In this document: positions 46,050-55,029 of the stretch, piece by piece
How positions within the stretch are numbered: position 1 is the stretch's first letter
How the letters are laid out: every line of letters starts with the position of its first letter
Assembly: GCF_002940005.1 (NCBI RefSeq)
Contig: NZ_MDEF01000018.1
DNA length: 64,000 bases
DNA from: Xanthomonas hortorum
GTDB lineage: Bacteria; Pseudomonadota; Gammaproteobacteria; Xanthomonadales; Xanthomonadaceae
Reading direction: 5' to 3' (one strand)
Position numbers and translations under genes: made by a program
Notes under the pieces: model-generated
Told to the model about the DNA's origin: nothing
Seen by the model: the letters and a program-made list of their open reading frames with translations, nothing else
The model's database searches: none

Positions 46050-46323
46050 GCCAGAGCATCCATGCTACGGCCAATTGCAGCGGCGTCCATGCCGCCCGTG
46101 GTCAAACGGGCCATGCGGCCCGTCGCCGGGGCTTGCATGCAACGCCTTGCCTGCCCGGCAAGCGCTGCACCGCATCTCGAATCCATCGAACATTGCCCCA
46201 TCGCAACCGAGGCGCATGCCGAGCCGTGCGTCTTCGCTCCCGACGACATGCTTGACGCTGGCGCTCCTCGTGGCCGAGGTCGCAATGCTATCTATATTCC
46301 GACTCCCCACTGGCAATGCGCTG

Positions 46324-47133
46324 ATGACCAAGAAAGATGCGAAGAGCAAGCCGACCAAGTTAGCAGCCTCCCCGGCAAAGTCCTTGCGCCATTACGGCTG
46401 GAAACCCGATCTGCCCGACCACCGCGACCATTCCTATGCCGTGCCGCGTCCGCAGGCGACGCTGCCACGGCATGTCGATCTGAGGGCGACCTGCTCTGCA
46501 GTCGAGGACCAGGGCCAGCTTGGTAGTTGCACCGCCAACGCGCTGGTAGGCGCGCTCGAGTTCCTCGAACGCAAGGATGGCCTGAAGCCGACCGATCTGA
46601 GCCGCTTGTTCGTCTATTACAATGAACGAGCGCTCGATGGGACCATCAAGCAGGATGCTGGCAGCCAGCTACGCACCGGCATCAAGGCCCTGGCTCACCA
46701 GGGCGTGTGTGCCGAAGCACTGTGGCCCTACGACATCACGCAGTTCGCCAAGCGGCCGCCGCCCAAAGCCTACACCCAGGCCGAGCGCCACCGCATCACC
46801 GACTACATGCGCCTGAACACGCTCGGCGATATGCAGTCCTGCCTGGCCGACGGCTATCCCTTCGTGTTCGGTTTCAGCGTCTACGAATCGTTCGAATCGG
46901 AGGAGGTTGCCAAGACCGGCATCGTGGACCGCCCCGGCTCGCACGAGAAGATGCTTGGCGGCCACGCGGTGTTGGCCGTGGGCTACGACGACGCATCGCA
47001 GCGGCTGATCGTACGCAATTCCTGGGGCACGGCATGGGGGCAGAAGGGCTACTTCACCCTTCCCTACGCGTACGTGACTGATCGCAACCTCGCCGACGAT
47101 CTGTGGGCCATCCGCCGCGGCACCGCCCTGTAG
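46324..47133 (+). CDS. Papain-like C1 family cysteine peptidase
   Basis: A 269-residue protein with all papain-family active-site parts: the oxyanion Gln and catalytic Cys in DQGQLGSCTANA, the His in GGHAVLAVGYDD and the Asn in VRNSWGTAWG. The N-terminus is Lys-rich with no obvious propeptide or signal. An in-frame ATG at 46285, preceded by GAGG, is an alternative start that adds 13 residues (MLSIFRLPTGNAL). It faces away from the truncated M1 gene across the likely deletion junction. Confidence 0.83.
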   Translation: MTKKDAKSKPTKLAASPAKSLRHYGWKPDLPDHRDHSYAVPRPQATLPRHVDLRATCSAVEDQGQLGSCTANALVGALEFLERKDGLKPTDLSRLFVYYNERALDGTIKQDAGSQLRTGIKALAHQGVCAEALWPYDITQFAKRPPPKAYTQAERHRITDYMRLNTLGDMQSCLADGYPFVFGFSVYESFESEEVAKTGIVDRPGSHEKMLGGHAVLAVGYDDASQRLIVRNSWGTAWGQKGYFTLPYAYVTDRNLADDLWAIRRGTAL

Positions 47134-47541
47134 CTCGCCAACTGCAGTACGCCGACGCAAACGCACATGCGCGACCGACGTGGGGTGAGGGACATGCATT
47201 GGGGGCTGCAAAGCTAACCCAGTGCATCTCTGCATCCCGCTTTACCAAACTGCAGTCGGGCGCTGTAAAGGCAGGTCGGCCCTTGCCGAACTCTCCGTCC
47301 TGCGGCTCGAAGTGCAGATACACCCAAGCGCTGGCCGAGAGGGGGCACGGCGCCGGTCCTGGCCACTGATCGACAGCGCCCGCTCCAGTGATGCCCGCCA
47401 TGCGGGGCTGTCATAGTGCTGCCGGCGGGCGATCCATGCACACTGCCGGGCGCACCCGCCAGCGATGCGTGCGCGTGAGGTTACAAGGTGCGGCTCACAG
47501 AACGCGCATTGCCCAAGGCACATCGCCGCGCGTTGCCGCCA
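47134..47541. other. Intergenic region between C1 peptidase and soxR
   Basis: About 400 bases with no ORF I would trust. Both flanking genes end here (convergent), so it is expected to hold terminators; I found no strong stem-loop by eye. Confidence 0.45.
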
Positions 47542-47988
47542 TCAGCCCTGGGCGAGAGCGCCCAATCGCAGGGCTACGTCGCCATCGTCGGCCAATCGAT
47601 CGTCCGGATTGCTCAACCTGCAGCGGCGCAGCGACAGACACCCGCAGCCGATGCAGTCGGTGAGCTGGTCGCGCAGCGCCTGTAGTTCGCTAATGCGCGC
47701 ATCCAGTTGCCCGCGCCAGCGCGCCGACATGCGCGCCCACTCCGCACGTGTGGGGGTGCGCTGCTCCGGCAACACCGAGAACGCCTCCAGCACCTGCTGC
47801 AAGGGCACGCCAAGCCGCTGCGCCACGCGGATCACCGCAATCCGCCGCAACACATCGCGCGCATAACGGCGTTGGTTGCCTGCGGTGCGCAGGCTGCGAA
47901 TCAAGCCCTTGCGCTCGTAGAAATGCAATGCCGACACCGCCACGCCACTGCGCTTGGCCACTTCGCCCACGGACAACTCACGCTGCAT
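47542..47988 (-). CDS. soxR: Redox-sensitive MerR-family regulator SoxR
   Basis: A 148-residue dimeric activator that senses redox-cycling compounds through a [2Fe-2S] cluster. The MerR HTH starts LSVGEVAKRSGVAVSALHFY, and the cluster-binding Cys set CIGCGCLSLRRC (Cys-x2-Cys-x-Cys-x5-Cys) is complete near the C-terminus. Although the frame is open far upstream, ATG at 47988 begins the conserved domain. The SoxR box lies 9 bases upstream, between it and the divergent MFS gene. Confidence 0.92.
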   Translation of the reverse strand: MQRELSVGEVAKRSGVAVSALHFYERKGLIRSLRTAGNQRRYARDVLRRIAVIRVAQRLGVPLQQVLEAFSVLPEQRTPTRAEWARMSARWRGQLDARISELQALRDQLTDCIGCGCLSLRRCRLSNPDDRLADDGDVALRLGALAQG

Positions 47989-47992
47989 TGCC

Positions 47993-48023
47993 TTGACCTC
48001 AACCTTGGTTGAGGCAGGATGCT
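47993..48023 (+). promoter_or_regulatory. SoxR box and SoxR-type promoter
   Basis: An 18-bp perfect palindrome CCTCAACCTTGGTTGAGG (47997-48014) overlaps TTGACC (47993-47998). A weak -10, GATGCT (48018-48023), follows at a 19-base spacing, the over-long spacer typical of MerR/SoxR-activated promoters. It points toward the MFS gene and also covers the soxR start region. Confidence 0.8.
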
Positions 48024-48088
48024 GCGCGGCCATGACCGGTGCAAGTACCGATGTCATGGCTGTGCTCACGCTCGCTCCTGGATCTTCG

Positions 48089-49471
48089 ATGCCCACCGAC
48101 ATGCCCGCCGCAATCACCAAGCCCGCCACGCCACTCGGCGCCACACAACCCACCTCCATCCTAGCCGCGCCGTATCGCGCCGCAACGCTGGGCATGGTCG
48201 CGCTGGTGTCGCTCAATGCCTTCGAGTCGCTGGCGGTTGCTGCCGCCATGCCAACCGTGGCGCGCGAATTGAACGGGCTGCCGCTGTACGCGCTGGCCTT
48301 CGGCGGCACCTTGGCGACCAGCGTGGTCGGCATGACCGCCGCCGGGCGCTGGAGCGACCGACGCGGCCCGGGCGGAGCACTGGGTGCGGGACTGCTGTGC
48401 TTTGTGATCGGGCTGTTGATCGCCGGGTTGGCGCCAAGCATGCCGCTACTCATCGCAGGGCGCTTGCTGCAAGGCCTGGGTGCCGGCGCGTATTCGGTGG
48501 CGCTGTACGTCATCGTCGGGCGCCTGTATCCGGAAGCGTTGCGGCCGCGCGTGTTTGCCGCGTTTTCCGCCGGCTGGGTGGTGCCCTCGTTGATCGGGCC
48601 AGGCATCAGCGGGCTGATCGTGCAGCATGTGGGTTGGCGCTGGGTGTTTCTGTCGGTGCCGTTGCTGGCGATTCCGGCCGGGCTGATGTTGTGGCCGGCC
48701 ATCTGCGGACGCGCGTGGTCGGGCGAACCGTCCGCCGACTCCAGCGCCGCGTTCGGCTGGGCGATCGGTGCGGCCTTGGGCGTGCTCGGCGTGTATCTGG
48801 GCGGGCAGCTGCACGGCATGCTGGCGTTGCTTGCGATGACGCCAGCGCTATTGCTGACGCTGTTCTGCGCCTGGCATTTGTTGCCGAGCGGCACGCTGCG
48901 GCTTGCGCGTGGGCTGCCCAGCGTGATCGCGCTGCGCGGCATTGCGGCGGCGGCCTTCTTCGGGTTCGAGGCGTTTCTGCCGTTGCTGCTGTCGCGCGAA
49001 CGCGGCCTCTCGCCGCTGCTGGCCGGCGTGGCGCTCAGCGTGGGTGCGCTGGGGTGGTTCAGCGGCTCGTGGTATCAGGGTCATAGCCGCGCCGGTTGGT
49101 CGCGCCCACGCCTGCTCAAGACCGGTGCGTTGTTGATGTCGCTGGGCATCGTGATCAGCGCGGGCGCGGTGTGGCCGCTCATTCCGGTGCCAGTGGCGAT
49201 TGCCGGCTAGGCGCTGGCAGGCCTGGGCATGGGCCTGCTGTATCCGAGTCTGTCGGTGTTGACGTTGTCGTTGTCGCCACCGGCGCAACAAGGCGCGAAC
49301 AGTTCGGCGCTGCAGTTGAGCGAAGCGATTGCGGTGGCCGGCATGCTGGCGCTGGCCGGCGCCTTGTTCGCCGCGCTGCTGGCCTCCTCGACGTTGGCCG
49401 CATACCTGAGCGTGTTCGCGTTGGCGTGGCTGCTGGCGGTGGCGAGCTTTTTCGTGGCGCGGCGGGTGTGA
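48089..49471 (+). pseudogene. MFS transporter gene with an in-frame amber stop
   Basis: A 12- to 14-helix major facilitator (first helix after PYRAATLGMVALVSLNAFES; RWSDRRGPGG loop between helices 2 and 3). The frame is interrupted by TAG at 49208-49210, after VAIAG. It then continues in the same frame as ALAGLGMGLLYPSLSVLTLS to a natural stop at 49471, restoring about 460 codons. A Trp codon TGG changed to TAG is the simplest cause. Starts at 48056 or 48089 are possible. The divergent SoxR box suggests a SoxR-regulated exporter that is now disrupted. Confidence 0.8.
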
Positions 49472-49846
49472 TGGCTGTGCAGCCGACTTTGCCGATCCTG
49501 CCGGGATCGTTCAAATCTCGACTGGAAAACCATCGCCGCGAGCGGTTGGTCATTTTTTCGCCACCCATCTTGACAGCGTTGCAGGCCGCGGCCTGCGCTC
49601 ACTTGTCCACAGCCTTGTGCAACTTCCATCCACAGGGGGTGTGGAAAACCTGCGCTGCGCTGCCTGCAGTGCAGGGCTTGCGCGCAACCAAGGCGTGTGT
49701 AAGGCGATGAAGCGCGTTGTCTGCGCTGTGCAGGGCGGACCATTGCGCAAAGCGCAGCCACGTAACCGGCGAACCCCACCAACGGCCACAGCTGAGGCAA
49801 TCGCAACACCGCCACCTTGCGGTGGCGATGCGCACTCACTACCACA
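49472..49846. other. Intergenic region with DnaA-box-like 9-mers
   Basis: No gene seen. Three sequences close to the DnaA box TTATCCACA lie within 46 bases: TTGTCCACA (49603-49611), CCATCCACA (49626-49634) and TTTTCCACA on the minus strand (49640-49648). Their significance is uncertain. Confidence 0.4.
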
Positions 49847-51013
49847 TCAATCCACGATCACGTGCGGTACGAAGCGCGAGGTATCACGGGTAATCGGGCC
49901 ATCGTCGTCGCGCATGCCCAGCCCGGCGGGGCGATCGGCCACCACCCAGCTGCCCACCAGCGCATGCCGCCCGTCGAACACCGGCAGCGGATGGTGCGCC
50001 TGCAGAATCGCCGGCCCATCCAGATACGGCCCATCGGTCTGCGCAGCATCGCCCTGTGCGGTGATCAGAGAGATATTGGCGCCCTCGCGCGAGAGCAGCG
50101 GCTTGCGCACCCAGCCTGCCGTCGGCGCTTCGCCGGCTTGCGCAAAGCGTGCAGGCAGCAGGTTGGGATGGCCTTGATGCCGCTCCCACAGCAGCGGCAG
50201 GATGCCCTTGTTGCTCAGCACCGATTTCCACGCCGGCTCGATCAGGCGCACGCGGTTGGCAATCAATGCCGGGCCGAAGCGCTCCTCCATCATGAATTCC
50301 AGCGGGTAGAGCTTGAACAGCGTATGGATCACCCGGTCCTGCTCATCGGTGAACCAGCCATCGGCGCTCAGGCCGATGTCTTCGATGGCCACTTCCTCGG
50401 TGCTGATGCCCACCTGATGCGCGCAATCGCGCAGATACCGCACCGTGGCGCGATCCTCCAGCGAATCGCGTACCGCTGAAAAATGCATCTGCGGCCCGAT
50501 CGCGCCATCCACCGCCAGCGCGCCCAGCGTTTCGCACAGCAGATCCTGGATCAGGTTGTACTGGTCGGTGCCCTTGGGCAGCACGCCGGCGGCGATCTGC
50601 TGTTCCAGCCACAGCCACTGGAAATACGCCGATTCGTACAGCGAGGTCGGCGTGTCGTAATTGAGTTCGTACAACTTGGCCGGGCCGTTGCCCGCATAGG
50701 CCAGATCCATCCGTCCATACAGATGCGGGTCGCGGTCTTTCCACGAGTTGGCGATCCAGTCCCAGTAGAACGGCGGGATCGCCAGCTGCGTCATCAGTTG
50801 TTCCGAGCCCACCACCTCGTCCACCAACTGCATCGCCATATCGTGCAGGTCCTGGGTGGGCGCCTCGATGTCGTCCTCGATCTGGCGCAGCGAGAACGCG
50901 TAATACGCGTTTTCGTCCCAATACGGTTCGCCGTCGATGGTGTGGAAATGGAAGCCGAGCGACTCGGCCTGTTCGCGCCAATCCGGGCGTTCGGCGATTG
51001 CGATCCGTTGCAT
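49847..51013 (-). CDS. Glutathionylspermidine-synthase-like ATP-grasp ligase (YjfC/YgiC-like)
   Basis: A 388-residue ATP-grasp amide ligase. The pre-ATP-grasp part has LYELNYDTPTSLYESAYFQW; the nucleotide-binding part has GILPLLWERHQGHPNLLPA and VRKPLLSREGANI, the conserved Lys and Glu-Gly region, so the ATP site looks functional. The natural substrates of this branch are not known. It is the last gene of a seven-gene minus-strand unit, starting 1 base past the end of the DUF1190 gene. Confidence 0.85.
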   Translation of the reverse strand: MQRIAIAERPDWREQAESLGFHFHTIDGEPYWDENAYYAFSLRQIEDDIEAPTQDLHDMAMQLVDEVVGSEQLMTQLAIPPFYWDWIANSWKDRDPHLYGRMDLAYAGNGPAKLYELNYDTPTSLYESAYFQWLWLEQQIAAGVLPKGTDQYNLIQDLLCETLGALAVDGAIGPQMHFSAVRDSLEDRATVRYLRDCAHQVGISTEEVAIEDIGLSADGWFTDEQDRVIHTLFKLYPLEFMMEERFGPALIANRVRLIEPAWKSVLSNKGILPLLWERHQGHPNLLPARFAQAGEAPTAGWVRKPLLSREGANISLITAQGDAAQTDGPYLDGPAILQAHHPLPVFDGRHALVGSWVVADRPAGLGMRDDDGPITRDTSRFVPHVIVD

Positions 51014-51014
51014 G

Positions 51015-51593
51015 TCAGCCGCCGTAACCGGAGCTGCGCCCGCCGCTGCCGAACGAACTGCGCGCCGCGGCACTGGAGCCGAAACCCGAGCGCGACACGG
51101 TGATCGCACGCGACGGCATGTCGATGGCGCCACTGCGCCCGCGCACGGTGCCGATACGGTTGCTGGCCAGATCGCCGTTGGGTTTGTAGTAACCGCCGCT
51201 GCGGTAATCGCGATACAGCGGCATCGCGCCGCCGTAGCGATAACCGCCGCCACCGCTCATGTTGCCCAGCGCATAGCCCAGCAGAAACCCGCCCATCGGC
51301 GGAATCCAGCTGTGCTGGCCCTGGGTCTGCCCTTGCACCTCGGTGCAGCTGCCGAACTGCGCATCGCACTCGTAGCGCGAATTGAAGCGCGGCGCAGCCT
51401 GCTGATGCTTGGCCACCGCCTCGTCGTAGGCCTTGAGGCATTGCTGGATGTCGGTCTGTTCCTGCTTGATCTGATAGCAGTCGGAGGCCGACTGCAGCAC
51501 CACGCCTGTCTCTGGTTCAGAACCACAACCGGTGACGAGGGCGGCCGGCAAGGCGGCCATCAAGGTGAGCTTGAGATTGCGTGAGCGCTTCAT
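51015..51593 (-). CDS. DUF1190 (YgiB/YjfM-like) lipoprotein
   Basis: A 192-residue protein with a lipoprotein-like signal (LMAALPAALVTGCGSEPE). It has several Cys residues (ASDCYQIKQEQ, QQCLKAYDEA, YECDAQFGSC) and a C-terminal Gly/Ser/Arg/Tyr-rich tail (about residues 112-192), the YgiB/YjfM pattern. Function unknown. It sits directly before the ATP-grasp gene, as ygiB-ygiC and yjfM-yjfC do in E. coli. Confidence 0.75.
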   Translation of the reverse strand: MKRSRNLKLTLMAALPAALVTGCGSEPETGVVLQSASDCYQIKQEQTDIQQCLKAYDEAVAKHQQAAPRFNSRYECDAQFGSCTEVQGQTQGQHSWIPPMGGFLLGYALGNMSGGGGYRYGGAMPLYRDYRSGGYYKPNGDLASNRIGTVRGRSGAIDMPSRAITVSRSGFGSSAAARSSFGSGGRSSGYGG

Positions 51594-51605
51594 GCCTGTA
51601 CTCCG

Positions 51606-52010
51606 TTACGGCGTGATCGCCGCAGCATTGATCAGCCCGACCGCGATCGACACGCCAGCCGAAAAGATGCCCGCCGCAGCGACGTTGTCGGTGATCTGCC
51701 GCGAGATGCGCCCGGCCACCACGTTGGCCAGCAGATACGCCACGATCTGGATCCCGCAGGCGACCGCGCCCCAGATCAGCGCATCGACCAGACTCACCGA
51801 ATGGGTGATGGCCGAATGCAGCGGCAACGCCACACCGATGAAGTTGCCGGCCAGTGCGGTGGCCGCAGCCACATTGCCTTGCCGCAGCAAGGTGAAGTCC
51901 TTGTGCGGGGTGACCAGGGTCACCAGCACCACCGCGACGATCAACACGCCCAGACCGGTGCCGAAGTAGGAAAGAAACGCGAGAAAACTCTGCAGGTTGA
52001 TCGGGTTCAT
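51606..52010 (-). CDS. DUF350 membrane protein (YjfL-like)
   Basis: A 134-residue inner-membrane protein with four predicted helices (LIVAVVLVTLVTP; VAAATALAGNFIGVALPLHS; ALIWGAVACGIQIVAYLLAN; a last one near the C-terminus). This matches the DUF350 family, often a paired repeat of two helices. The ATG at 52010 is preferred over upstream codons because the first helix follows it. Role unknown; it is a constant partner of YjfC-type ligases. Confidence 0.78.
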   Translation of the reverse strand: MNPINLQSFLAFLSYFGTGLGVLIVAVVLVTLVTPHKDFTLLRQGNVAAATALAGNFIGVALPLHSAITHSVSLVDALIWGAVACGIQIVAYLLANVVAGRISRQITDNVAAAGIFSAGVSIAVGLINAAAITP

Positions 52011-52047
52011 GACAGGACCAAGGTAAGTGGAAGACGAGCGCGCGCGC

Positions 52048-52725
52048 TCAGGTGATATCCAGATCGGCGACGGTGACATCGATGCCGACTGCATAGGTGA
52101 CGCAGAATTCGTTGGGGCCGGAATCTTCGCCAGTGACCAGCAGGAATTCCTCACGCTGCAGCTCCGGCACATCGCGGCTGTAGAGCATGGCGTAATGGGT
52201 CAGATCGCCGTCGCGACGCGGCGGCTGATAGCGGTACAGCACTTCGTCGTAGGCGATCGGCGGGATCCGCGCGGCATCGTCGGTGGACTGGGTGGCGCGC
52301 TCCCAACGTTTGCCGGCGTACTCGATCTGCGCCGCACCCAGATGCGGATGCTGCATCACGAACTCCTGAAACGCCTGCTTGCTGGGCGGATTGACCGTCT
52401 CGCAATACACAAACGCCTTCATCGCTTCCAGATCGCCGCCCACCGTGGTGACCTGCAAAAACGCATCATCGTCCAGGTAGAAACGATGCAGGGAATAGCC
52501 ATCGCCCAGATTGACGTGGCCATAGCACGGGATGCCTTGATGCCCGCCCGGCAGCTCGGCGGTCATGGCCTCCGGCGCCATGCGATACAGGGTGGTGTCG
52601 ATCTCCACCTGGCCACCCACACGCAGGCCCAGCGGCAGCGTGTGGCCGATCGCGCCGGTGCCGGACGTGGACGCCGCTGGCGTTTGTGGTTGACCGAACA
52701 GCTTGCTGAAAAAACTCATCGTCAT
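52048..52725 (-). CDS. DUF2491 protein (YjfK-like)
   Basis: A 225-residue soluble protein of the DUF2491/YjfK family (GYSLHRFYLDDDAFLQV; DLTHYAMLYSRDV). Function unknown. The start overlaps the end of the potassium-channel gene by 4 bases, so the channel is translationally coupled to the rest of the operon. Confidence 0.75.
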   Translation of the reverse strand: MTMSFFSKLFGQPQTPAASTSGTGAIGHTLPLGLRVGGQVEIDTTLYRMAPEAMTAELPGGHQGIPCYGHVNLGDGYSLHRFYLDDDAFLQVTTVGGDLEAMKAFVYCETVNPPSKQAFQEFVMQHPHLGAAQIEYAGKRWERATQSTDDAARIPPIAYDEVLYRYQPPRRDGDLTHYAMLYSRDVPELQREEFLLVTGEDSGPNEFCVTYAVGIDVTVADLDIT

Positions 52726-53804
52726 GCACCTTGTGGCGATGGGGAATGGGGAACGGCGGCGTTACGCAGGGCGTGCCATGCGATGGCGTGCGCAGGCACG
52801 CGCTGCTCGGCCAGGTAATACAGCATGGCACCGGCCGCCACAGCGGTGTGTGCGGGCGGGTTCAACCGCAACGCACCATCGGGCGCGCGCAGACCCAGCA
52901 ACAAGGCGCCGCGCTGGCTGAAATCGGCCACCACGACGCGGTAATCCAGCGGGCCTGCATCGGCCGGAACCGCAAGACTGAACTGGGTGGGGCCATCGTC
53001 CACCGACAGCAGCTCGGCAGTGATCGCGGCGCTGCCCGGATCCTGCGCAGCGCGCGCCAGGATCTCGGCGGTCATCGGACGGGTGCATTCGATGGCCGGA
53101 TAGTGGCAATTGACCAGCCGCGCGGCGCTGCCCGAATCGAAGTGCGCCACGATGTGCGCACGCGGCGCATGCGCCATCAGCGCGAACACTGCCGCCAGTG
53201 TCTGATCGTCGGATGGCGGATTGACGATCACCCGCGCCGCGCCCGCGATGCCCGCACGCAGATACACGTCCGTGTGCGTATACGACTCGGCAGCGATGAA
53301 GCGCATGTGGTCTGGCATCGGGTTCTCGGCCACGGCCTCGGCGATCAGCACCACGCCTTCGTCGTCGGTGGCGGTGTCCGAAAGCAACAGTTCCAGCAAA
53401 CGCGCGGAGGCGGCGCCCTGCCAGCCGATCAGAATGGTGTGCCCGCGCAGATCGGCGTAAGCCATCTTGCCCATGTAGTGGCGCCTCCAGAAAGTGATGA
53501 GCACGCCGCTGGTCTTGGCCAGCACCGTGGCAAACAGCGCCACCGCGCCCGGCATCAACACGAACGCGGCGATATAGCGCCCGGCCACCGAGCCCGGCGA
53601 CAGGTCGCCATAGCCGATGGTGGTGGCGGTGGTCATGTAGTAGTACGGAAACGCGTCCAGGCCGACGAGCTTGTGCTCGCCAGCCATCAACAACAACGCC
53701 CAACTCACGCCCATATGGGCCAGCAGCGCCAGCGCCACCAGGCCCCAGCTGACGCGGCGCACATGGCGCCGCAGTACCCGGAACAACCGTCCGACAATGA
53801 TCAT
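52722..53804 (-). CDS. Potassium channel with cytosolic RCK/TrkA-N-like domain
   Basis: A 360-residue channel with a transmembrane helix at about residues 18-38, a pore loop with the K+ selectivity filter TIGYGD (TTATTIGYGDLSPGSVAG) and a second helix (about 75-100). A cytosolic Rossmann-like regulatory domain begins GHTILIGWQG, in the two-helix MthK-like layout. The classical E. coli yjf cluster has no such gene; here it lies between the PspA and DUF2491 genes. Confidence 0.83.
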   Translation of the reverse strand: MIIVGRLFRVLRRHVRRVSWGLVALALLAHMGVSWALLLMAGEHKLVGLDAFPYYYMTTATTIGYGDLSPGSVAGRYIAAFVLMPGAVALFATVLAKTSGVLITFWRRHYMGKMAYADLRGHTILIGWQGAASARLLELLLSDTATDDEGVVLIAEAVAENPMPDHMRFIAAESYTHTDVYLRAGIAGAARVIVNPPSDDQTLAAVFALMAHAPRAHIVAHFDSGSAARLVNCHYPAIECTRPMTAEILARAAQDPGSAAITAELLSVDDGPTQFSLAVPADAGPLDYRVVVADFSQRGALLLGLRAPDGALRLNPPAHTAVAAGAMLYYLAEQRVPAHAIAWHALRNAAVPHSPSPQGA

Positions 53805-53829
53805 GGCGCGTCCTGTGCCGTGCGGTGGA

Positions 53830-54600
53830 TCAGCTGTCGCTGCGCGGAACCTGCTGCACGTCGCGCACCTGGCCGATCAGCGGCGCGGTGCCGCTGGCGG
53901 TGTCGTGGCCGAGTTGGGCCGGCTTCTTGAAGCGTGCCAGCACTGCGGCAGCGTTGGACTCGCCTTCCATCAGGCCGGCTGCGGCCAGACGCCGGTTCAG
54001 ATCGCCGTCGCCGCTGGACGATTCGAGCTCTTCGGCCGATTCGATGCGTGCGGAAGTCTCGGCCTGACGCGCCTTGATCCGCTCCAGCGATTCCAGCGCC
54101 GAGCCCATCTTGCTGCTGGCACCGGAATGGCGCGCGGCAATCGCCGCCTGCGCCTTTTGCACCGCGTCGGTGGCCTTGACCGTATCGATCTGCTGGCGCA
54201 TGCCGCGCAGCTGGTTTTCGGTCTTCTGGATGGTGGCCTTGAGCGTCACCACCGACTGGTCCAGCGCCGTCTTGGAGGCCTTGTCGCCGGCGTCTTCGCT
54301 TTCCAGCGCGGCGAGCTTTGTCGCCACATCGTGGGCCAGCGATTCGTCGCCCTTGGCCAGCGCACCTTCGATATAACGCGTGTATTCGGCCATCTTGCCG
54401 GCGCGCGCGTCGATCTTCTGCTGGGCCAGCTTGCTCTGTGCCATCAGCTTGGTCAGCTCTTCGCGCGAACGCGTGAGCTGGGCGCCGGCATCGCGCATTT
54501 CCTGGTCCAGGATGCGCAGCGCATTGGCGTCGACCGCCTTCTGGCCGGTTTCGTGTGCAGTGCCACGCAGCAGCGTGATCAGCTTTGAAAAGATACTCAT
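53830..54600 (-). CDS. PspA/IM30 family protein (YjfJ-like)
   Basis: A 256-residue, mostly helical coiled-coil protein of the ESCRT-III-related PspA/Vipp1 family (helices from about residue 20 to 190). It begins MSIFSKLITLLRGTAHETGQ, an amphipathic helix for membrane contact. PspA proteins coat and repair stressed inner membranes. In this setting it is the likely membrane-stress component of the operon. Confidence 0.85.
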   Translation of the reverse strand: MSIFSKLITLLRGTAHETGQKAVDANALRILDQEMRDAGAQLTRSREELTKLMAQSKLAQQKIDARAGKMAEYTRYIEGALAKGDESLAHDVATKLAALESEDAGDKASKTALDQSVVTLKATIQKTENQLRGMRQQIDTVKATDAVQKAQAAIAARHSGASSKMGSALESLERIKARQAETSARIESAEELESSSGDGDLNRRLAAAGLMEGESNAAAVLARFKKPAQLGHDTASGTAPLIGQVRDVQQVPRSDS

Positions 54601-54612
54601 GACAACACGCCT

Positions 54613-55029
54613 TTAGGAAAAGTACGGCTTGAGAGATTCGGCGGCATCCAGCGTATTGGCCGCCAGGGTCTGGATTTCCTCGTCGATCTGGTCGAGCGTG
54701 GACGACGCCGACAGCTCGCCAAAGACCACGTAGCTGTCCTTGCCGTCGACCTGCACCAGACCCAGGTTGGACAAGGGGTTGAGCGGATTGAGCCGCAGGC
54801 AGGCATCGTTGAAGGCGGCGCGGTCGCTGACCTGGTCGGCATTGGCCAACAGTGTGGAAACGAACACCTGCGAGCCGGAGGCGGCGACCTGGATCTGCAT
54901 GTCGCCGTGGTCGGCCAGGGTGAGGTTGATGGCCGGCTCCAGCCCGTCGATCAGTTCGACCTCGATCGGCTGGTCGCGGTAGCGCTCGGCCAGCAGGCCG
55001 TGCAATTCGACAGTGGTGTACTGCGTCAT
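54613..55029 (-). CDS. DUF2170 protein (YjfI-like)
   Basis: A 138-residue soluble protein (VELHGLLAERYRDQ; LVQVDGKDSYVVFGELS) of the DUF2170/YjfI family, unknown function. It is the first gene of the seven-gene unit, 12 bases before the PspA gene. Upstream at 55083-55098 the minus strand reads TTGCATGAGCATTGCT, a weak -24/-12-like sequence. Confidence 0.75.
   Translation of the reverse strand: MTQYTTVELHGLLAERYRDQPIEVELIDGLEPAINLTLADHGDMQIQVAASGSQVFVSTLLANADQVSDRAAFNDACLRLNPLNPLSNLGLVQVDGKDSYVVFGELSASSTLDQIDEEIQTLAANTLDAAESLKPYFS

Noticed and set aside
47989..48942. N-terminal extension of soxR
   Set aside because: The frame is open but antisense to the MFS gene; the conserved SoxR domain and SoxR box fix the start at 47988.
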